Below, one piece after another: positions 59,471 to 64,000 of a DNA stretch of 64,000 nt. The stretch covers positions 34,402 to 98,401 of the forward strand of contig JASWJB010000147.1 of assembly GCA_032433595.1 (NCBI GenBank), read 5' to 3'. Source of the stretch: Conoideocrella luteorostrata (taxonomy: Eukaryota > Ascomycota > Sordariomycetes > Hypocreales > Clavicipitaceae). The translations under genes were made by a program, and so were the position numbers. The notes beneath the pieces were generated by a model, which searched no databases, had not been told where the DNA came from, and worked only from the letters and a program-made list of their open reading frames with translations. Each line of letters opens with the position of its first letter. Positions within the stretch are counted from its first letter, which is position 1.

Positions 59471-60179
59471 GTTGGTGAATGAATGAAACGTGAAACCCAG
59501 TCATGGCTGAATCCAATCCAGTCCAGTCACGACCACGGTCACGGTGCAAATTCGAGCCCGCCGTAGCGTCGCGCCAATGCCAGTGGTTCAACATCACCCC
59601 TCCCCTCCACTCTCCTCTGACCCTCGGCCCTCGACCCTTGAGACCCTCCTTTAATAATGTCTAGTCCAAGTCAAGGCTGCCGGTGTCCGGTTGCCAGGCG
59701 CTAGGTGCCAGGTGCCAGGTAGCCTGGCTCCCGAGCTGGCAAAAAGCTGGTTTTCTCCTCGAATCTGGACACTCAACCACAAAATAGAATGAAACATGGT
59801 CAGCCACTGCACAATATTGAATTTATGCACTCAGCACCTCGTATTTGGAGCCATGTTGGTGCTCTGGACAGAAGCTTAGGCTTGTGTACGTTGTAAGTAT
59901 AGCTGGTCACGAATCTCTTTTCATCTAAACCAAAATAAAATCAAATCATGGCAAGGCTAATACTACTGTACTTACGGAGTACTTGGTCCATCTACAGGTA
60001 GGTGAATACTCCATCCGTTTATGGAGCCACTGCACAGTACTCCTTGACCTTCGTATTGAGCTGCAGTTCGAGTATTGCACAATACAATGCGCCTGGTCTT
60101 CTTTGTCTGGTCAACCGTAATGGGGACCGGTAGATTAATCCACGCCCCCACGAAAAAAAGTTCACACTGTTATCCAAGT

Positions 60180-60455
60180 ACACACCCTAGGATTTCTTCA
60201 CGCCCCTCCCCCCCTTCTACCACCTCCTTGACATCTCTTCTCCTACTTTGAAGCAAATAAGTACCCCAACCTGACCCTCGTCTTGCGTTTGCCCTTTTCC
60301 TTCCTCCTCCTACCACATCGCAGCTTCGTGCTTCATCATCCAACCACACTTCAAACCTCGCCTTCTGGATTCTTGTTTTCCTTTCTATACCATCTCGTCT
60401 TTTGTTTGTCGTGATACCCATCCACTTGAGATACCCCTTTTTTTAATCATCCAGA
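60180..60455 (+). promoter_or_regulatory. Pyrimidine-rich leader of the PH-domain gene
   Basis: Long C/T tracts (runs of CCCCTCCC, TTCCTTCCTCC and TTTTTTT) fill the 275 bases before the ATG, which is preceded by CCAGA. Such tracts mark the start region of highly expressed filamentous-fungal genes. The transcription start itself cannot be placed. Confidence 0.5.
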
Positions 60456-62180
60456 ATGGCTGAGGTTCAGAAGCCCGTTGTCGAGCTCCCCAAGGAGGAG
60501 GTCGCACCCGTCACTGCTGTCGAGCCCACTGCGACTGAGATTGTTGCCGCTCCAGGTCTTGCCGTCGAGCCCAAGCCAACCGAAGAGCCCAAGACTACCG
60601 ACGAGACCGAAGCAAAGACCGAGGACAAGACCGTTGACGAGGTCAAGCCTGTCGAGGAAGGACATCTGAGCCACAAGGCACAAGGTGCCAGCTTCCCCAA
60701 GTAAGTTATTACGAATGTGCATCCCTCATAAAAGGGAGAGGCTTGCGTTCTGTTCTTGAGGTAAAGTATGTTGACAAAATGGTCACCAGGAACCTGATCG
60801 CAAGCAAAGAATTCTTGTTCTTCGGCTCCGACTCTTTCGAGCCAAAGGCTCTCGCTGCGTACCTGAGAGGCGAAAAGAACACCGAGCACGCTCATCACAA
60901 TATCTCTTGGGCGTCTCACACTGGCAATGGTCTGCTCTTCGTTGGTGACAAGAAGGCTCCCTCAAACATCATCAACTTGGTATGTTTATTCATTTGGAAT
61001 TGAGCAAAGCAAATCACTAACTGTCTTTCAGGCTGATACCACTGAGCCCGAAACCGATGGCACCAACAAGTTCCACTTCACCCACAAAGGTGCCAAGCAC
61101 AGCTTCAAGGCCGCCAGTTCCACTGAGCGAGACAGCTGGGTTGCTCAGCTGAAGGCCAAGATTACCGAGGCCAAAGAGCTCGCCACTTCAGTCACCGAGT
61201 CCGAGGCCTACAAGAGCGCTCTGTTGAGCCTCAAGCCTACCGTCAAGGAGGAGAAGCCCGCTGAGGAGACCAAGGCTGAGGAGACTGCCAAGACCGAAGA
61301 CACTCCTGCTGTCGAAGGCGAGACGGCTGCCGCTGTTGTTGCCGAAGACAAGGCCGCTGAGGAGCCCAAGCGCCGATCTGCCAGCCGTAAGCGTGCTTCC
61401 ATCTTCGGCTTCGGCAAGAAGGAGTCTACCAAGGAGAAGAAGGAGGAGTCAAAGACTGAGGAGGCCCCCGCCGCCGATGTTGCTGCTGTTGTTCCAGCTG
61501 CCGAGCCAGCTACTGATGCTCTCAAGGCTGAGGAGGCCCCTGTCGCTGCTGTTGGCACCGAGGCCTCTGTTACCGCTGAGGACAAGGCTCCCGAAGAGGA
61601 ACAGGCCCTCGAGAGTCCCAAGGAGAAGCCCACTGCTTCTAAGCGCAACAGCTTCTTCGGTGGCGTCTTTTCTAAGAAGGAGAAGAAGTCTACTGATGTT
61701 AAGCCTACTGAGGAAGGCGAGACAACCACGGATGCTGTTGCCCCGGTCATCCCCCCTGTTGAGTCTACCACTCCTCTGAACGCCGAGGAGGTAAACGCCG
61801 CCGCTGAGAACACGGAGACCTCTCCTGCCGCCGTTACCGAGACTGCTCCCAAGAAGGACGTCAAGGAGAAGCGCAAGTCTTCCCTCCCTTTCGCCTTCGG
61901 CAGACGTGAGAAGTCTCCTGCTCCTGCTGAGGGCGAGGAGAAGCGCCAGAACCAGGGCGCCTTCTCCAAGCTGCGTGCCACTATCAAGGGCAAGTCCGCT
62001 GCTAAGGCCGACGAGAAGCCCGCGGAGGAGGCTGTCAAGGAGGAGACTGCTGCCACCGACTCTGCCGTTGCTACCGAGGAGCCAGCTGTCGCGGAACCTG
62101 TCAAGGCCACCGAGGCCGAGACTGAGAACAAGCCTGAGAACGTCGCTTCTGTCACTCCTGCTGTCACTGCTGCTGCTTAG
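60456..62180 (+). CDS. PH-domain protein related to meiotic expression up-regulated protein 6
   Basis: Exons 60456-60700, 60790-60979 and 61032-62180 encode 527 residues. Splices GTAAGT...CACCAG and GTATGT...TTTCAG are in frame. Residues 1-70 are Glu/Lys/Pro/Thr-rich. A PH-like domain spans about 78-185 (NLIASKEFLFFGSDSFEPKAL, NISWASHTGNGLLFVGDKK, KFHFTHKGAKHSFKAASSTERDSWVAQLKAKI), matching the Meu6-type PH family. The remainder is an Ala/Glu/Pro/Thr-rich tail punctuated by basic Ser/Phe motifs near residues 264, 349, 424 and 448. No transmembrane segment. The domain suggests phosphoinositide or membrane binding; the low-complexity tail suggests a phospho-regulated scaffold. Very GC-biased codon use and the CT-rich leader suggest high expression. 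Confidence 0.85.
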
Positions 62181-64000
62181 AGGGCGGACGCCATTCGTGA
62201 TGTATACGACTTGAAGAAACCCTGAAGAAAAATGACTATAAAAATTATTAATCTTATGAAAGGGTTGGGAATGGAAGGAAGGTTTCCGCATTTCTTCGCA
62301 AGATACCAAAGATACCCTGTCAAGGCTGCTTTCACTGATACCACTTTCTATATTATTGTTTTGTTGAACATGGAGAAACTCGACTCATGAATACCCCCCC
62401 AAAAAAAAAGCGAAAAACTTAATCGTCAAGGCTCCAGCTTACTAGTATACTTCATTCGCTGTTTCGTTCGATACCCAGTGGAGGAGAAGATAGTAATACC
62501 TAATAATGCAACTGTTGTATGTTGATTTTATACAAGATTTTCTACTTGCAACTCTCCATAGACCGACCCGTCCGTGAAGGTGTACTTTACTCTTCCCTGT
62601 GTATTCCTTGTACGGGGTACACCGATGGGACATGGCAGACCCCGCGGCTACTTCAATGCGGAATCCAGGAGCGTAAGGTGCGACAGTAACTTGCACCACT
62701 ACTCTAGTCAATCGTGGTCTGCTTGAGAACAGTGGTTTGCCATGGTGGGCGGCTCACGAAGTACTGAGTTCAAAAAAGCTGCCCCAATCTCACTCAGTCT
62801 GCACCTGCCTGTTTTCTTAATTATAATGTTTGGCTCAAGCTTGCATTCTGTTCCAGCGCGGGAACCATCCGCTAAATCAGCCATGAAGACTAGTTACAGT
62901 TTCTGCTTCTGTCTCAAACATCAGCTCTAACTACCTGTCCACCAAAATGGCTTTCCTGACCCTGTCCACTCACTCGTAAGTGTCATTGATATTCGCCACA
63001 TCAGCCATCACTTGGCAGCCCCAGCAGCTCCTTATTCTATAACCAGCCCAACAACCCTTGGTCGTCTTATCCACTTTCCAACGCGCGAAAGAAACATGGG
63101 AGTTTGAACCGACGACTGTTTTCGCCTAGGAGTCGGGGTGCTCGAGCGATGCCCAGCCTATGATAATATTGATGCTATCGGGTTCCGGGGACGCATACAT
63201 GCATTCCTCTGCAACTCTCTTCCGAATTGCGGATTGTGTTCAGCCATGATGGCGTCTTCTATCCGCTAGAAGTAGGCATGCGCTTGAACTTGCAGAGGCT
63301 TGCTTCCCTTTTGTCGTGACTATATGGAAATTGGTCGATCGTGCCAAACACACATATTGGAGAGACGGGACTGGTATACTCAAATGAAAGGTTTGATGCT
63401 CAAAAGTCTGCTGCCCATCAAGCTCGATCATTAAAGAGTTTCTTCCATCTCACAAAAGGGTGTTTCACATTTCGATCTTGTAGTGTATAGCATATAGCAG
63501 GATTTATCTACGCCCTACTTTTGCCCAGAGCTACATGCGGGTCTTCAGAAAGTGTGTCACCTCTCTCTTGGCAGGACTTCAGCGTAGATAGGTTCGGCAG
63601 TAATCCAGGTAGCACGGAACCAGTTGGCAAAATGGGACTTAATTATACTGCATACAAAAGGGGTATGGTATATTCTACTCGGCCAACCAGGTTTCTATCT
63701 TTCGTGTGAAATTGTCCTCTCCTGTGCTAAATTCCGCGGAGAACTACGTCAGCCAACGCCAAACATGATCAATGATGCTGCAAGCCTGCGCAGCGTGCGC
63801 ATATGCCATGATACATCAACAACTCCGCCCCTTCACATTACACACCGCTTGCTTGGTTTTATTTAGCATTTTAGACCGACCCCTGCAATTTGTTGAAGCC
63901 TGCACTTAGATATTTGCTTGGCACGAAAACTCATTTGAAATGCATTCAACTCGCTCATGTTTACCGTCTGAAATCTTTGTTGTTGTTACTGTTGTTGTTG
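62181..64000. other. Intergenic region to the window end
   Basis: 1.8 kb with the PH-gene 3' end and no supported gene. Open frames are below 90 codons and unrecognised. The final bases (from about 63977) are a GTT trinucleotide tract that runs to the window end. Confidence 0.6.

Larger units (their letters stand above)
52869..60455. other. 7.6-kb gene-free region
   Basis: The largest gap in the window. Open frames are all under about 110 codons, lie in both strands and all frames, and contain no family motif or coherent splice pattern. It holds about ten TACTCCGTA/TACGGAGT copies (near 54289, 55959, 56987, 57104, 57348, 58527, 58532, 58680 and 59973), the TGCCTTT x3 repeat at 53584, and a GGATGG-type minisatellite at 59361-59470. 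From about 60180 to the next ATG the sequence is strongly pyrimidine-rich, probably the leader of the PH-domain gene. It may contain non-coding transcripts, which cannot be seen from sequence. Confidence 0.6.

Noticed and set aside
59545..59570. Second B-box-like TTCGAGCCC
   Set aside because: No pairing stem on either side.
61208..62309. Minus-strand frames of 319 and 286 codons
   Set aside because: They are shadows of the low-complexity Ala/Glu/Lys tail of the PH-domain gene; content is Ser/Leu/Ala repeats only.
1..64000. Prophage, CRISPR, secondary-metabolite cluster or toxin system
   Set aside because: No repeats with spacers and no polyketide, peptide-synthetase, terpene or polymorphic-toxin domains were seen; the genes are conserved housekeeping genes.

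Overview
The window is nuclear DNA of a filamentous ascomycete. Evidence: most genes carry short GT-AG introns of about 50-145 nt (one of 224), often with a CTAAC or CTAAT-like branch site near the 3' end; leaders are pyrimidine-rich; and the gene set is that of the Pezizomycotina. Protein details fit a Sordariomycete, probably Hypocreales, but that placement is my recollection of the families and not a search. No rRNA, tRNA, CRISPR, prophage or intact transposon was found.

I support 21 protein genes, nearly all conserved housekeeping genes, and I rebuilt their exons by hand. In order: ROK1 helicase end (+, cut by the window edge); TOS1-like wall protein (+); mitochondrial lysyl-tRNA synthetase (-); ARP4 (+); TDG-type DNA glycosylase (-); UDP-GlcNAc pyrophosphorylase UAP1 (+); thioredoxin reductase TRR1 (-); VPS53 (-); a fibronectin-III/coiled-coil membrane protein (-); lipin phosphatase PAH1 (+); HIS4 (-); TAF9 (+); beta-MPP (-); raffinose-synthase-type GH36 (+); IMP dehydrogenase (+); polyQ PLAC8 protein (-); NAT4 acetyltransferase (-); LYR-motif protein (+); mitochondrial bL36m (-); a fungal hypothetical protein (-); and a Meu6-type PH-domain protein (+).

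The genes form no biosynthetic cluster. They share loose themes: mitochondrial biogenesis (LysRS, beta-MPP, LYR protein, bL36m, perhaps TRR1), wall and sugar-nucleotide metabolism (UAP1, TOS1), chromatin and transcription (ARP4, TAF9), trafficking (VPS53), and amino-acid, purine and lipid metabolism (HIS4, IMPDH, PAH1). Divergent pairs that may share promoters are LysRS/ARP4, HIS4/TAF9, beta-MPP/GH36 and NAT4/LYR. Convergent pairs are TOS1/LysRS, ARP4/TDG, PAH1/HIS4, TAF9/beta-MPP, IMPDH/PLAC8 and LYR/bL36m.

Large gene-free stretches are 895-3929, 11607-14820, 26434-29227 and above all 52869-60455 (7.6 kb). They are rich in a palindromic motif, TACTCCGTA/TACGGAGTA, which I never saw inside a coding exon. 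Two AT-rich islands (about 11740-12850 and 21769-22440) look like decayed insertions; the second is flanked by imperfect direct repeats.

The most interesting single observation is the TRR1 leader. It is AUG-free and stop-free in frame, and from a well-placed CTG it reads as a strong mitochondrial presequence, which suggests a non-AUG-initiated mitochondrial isoform.
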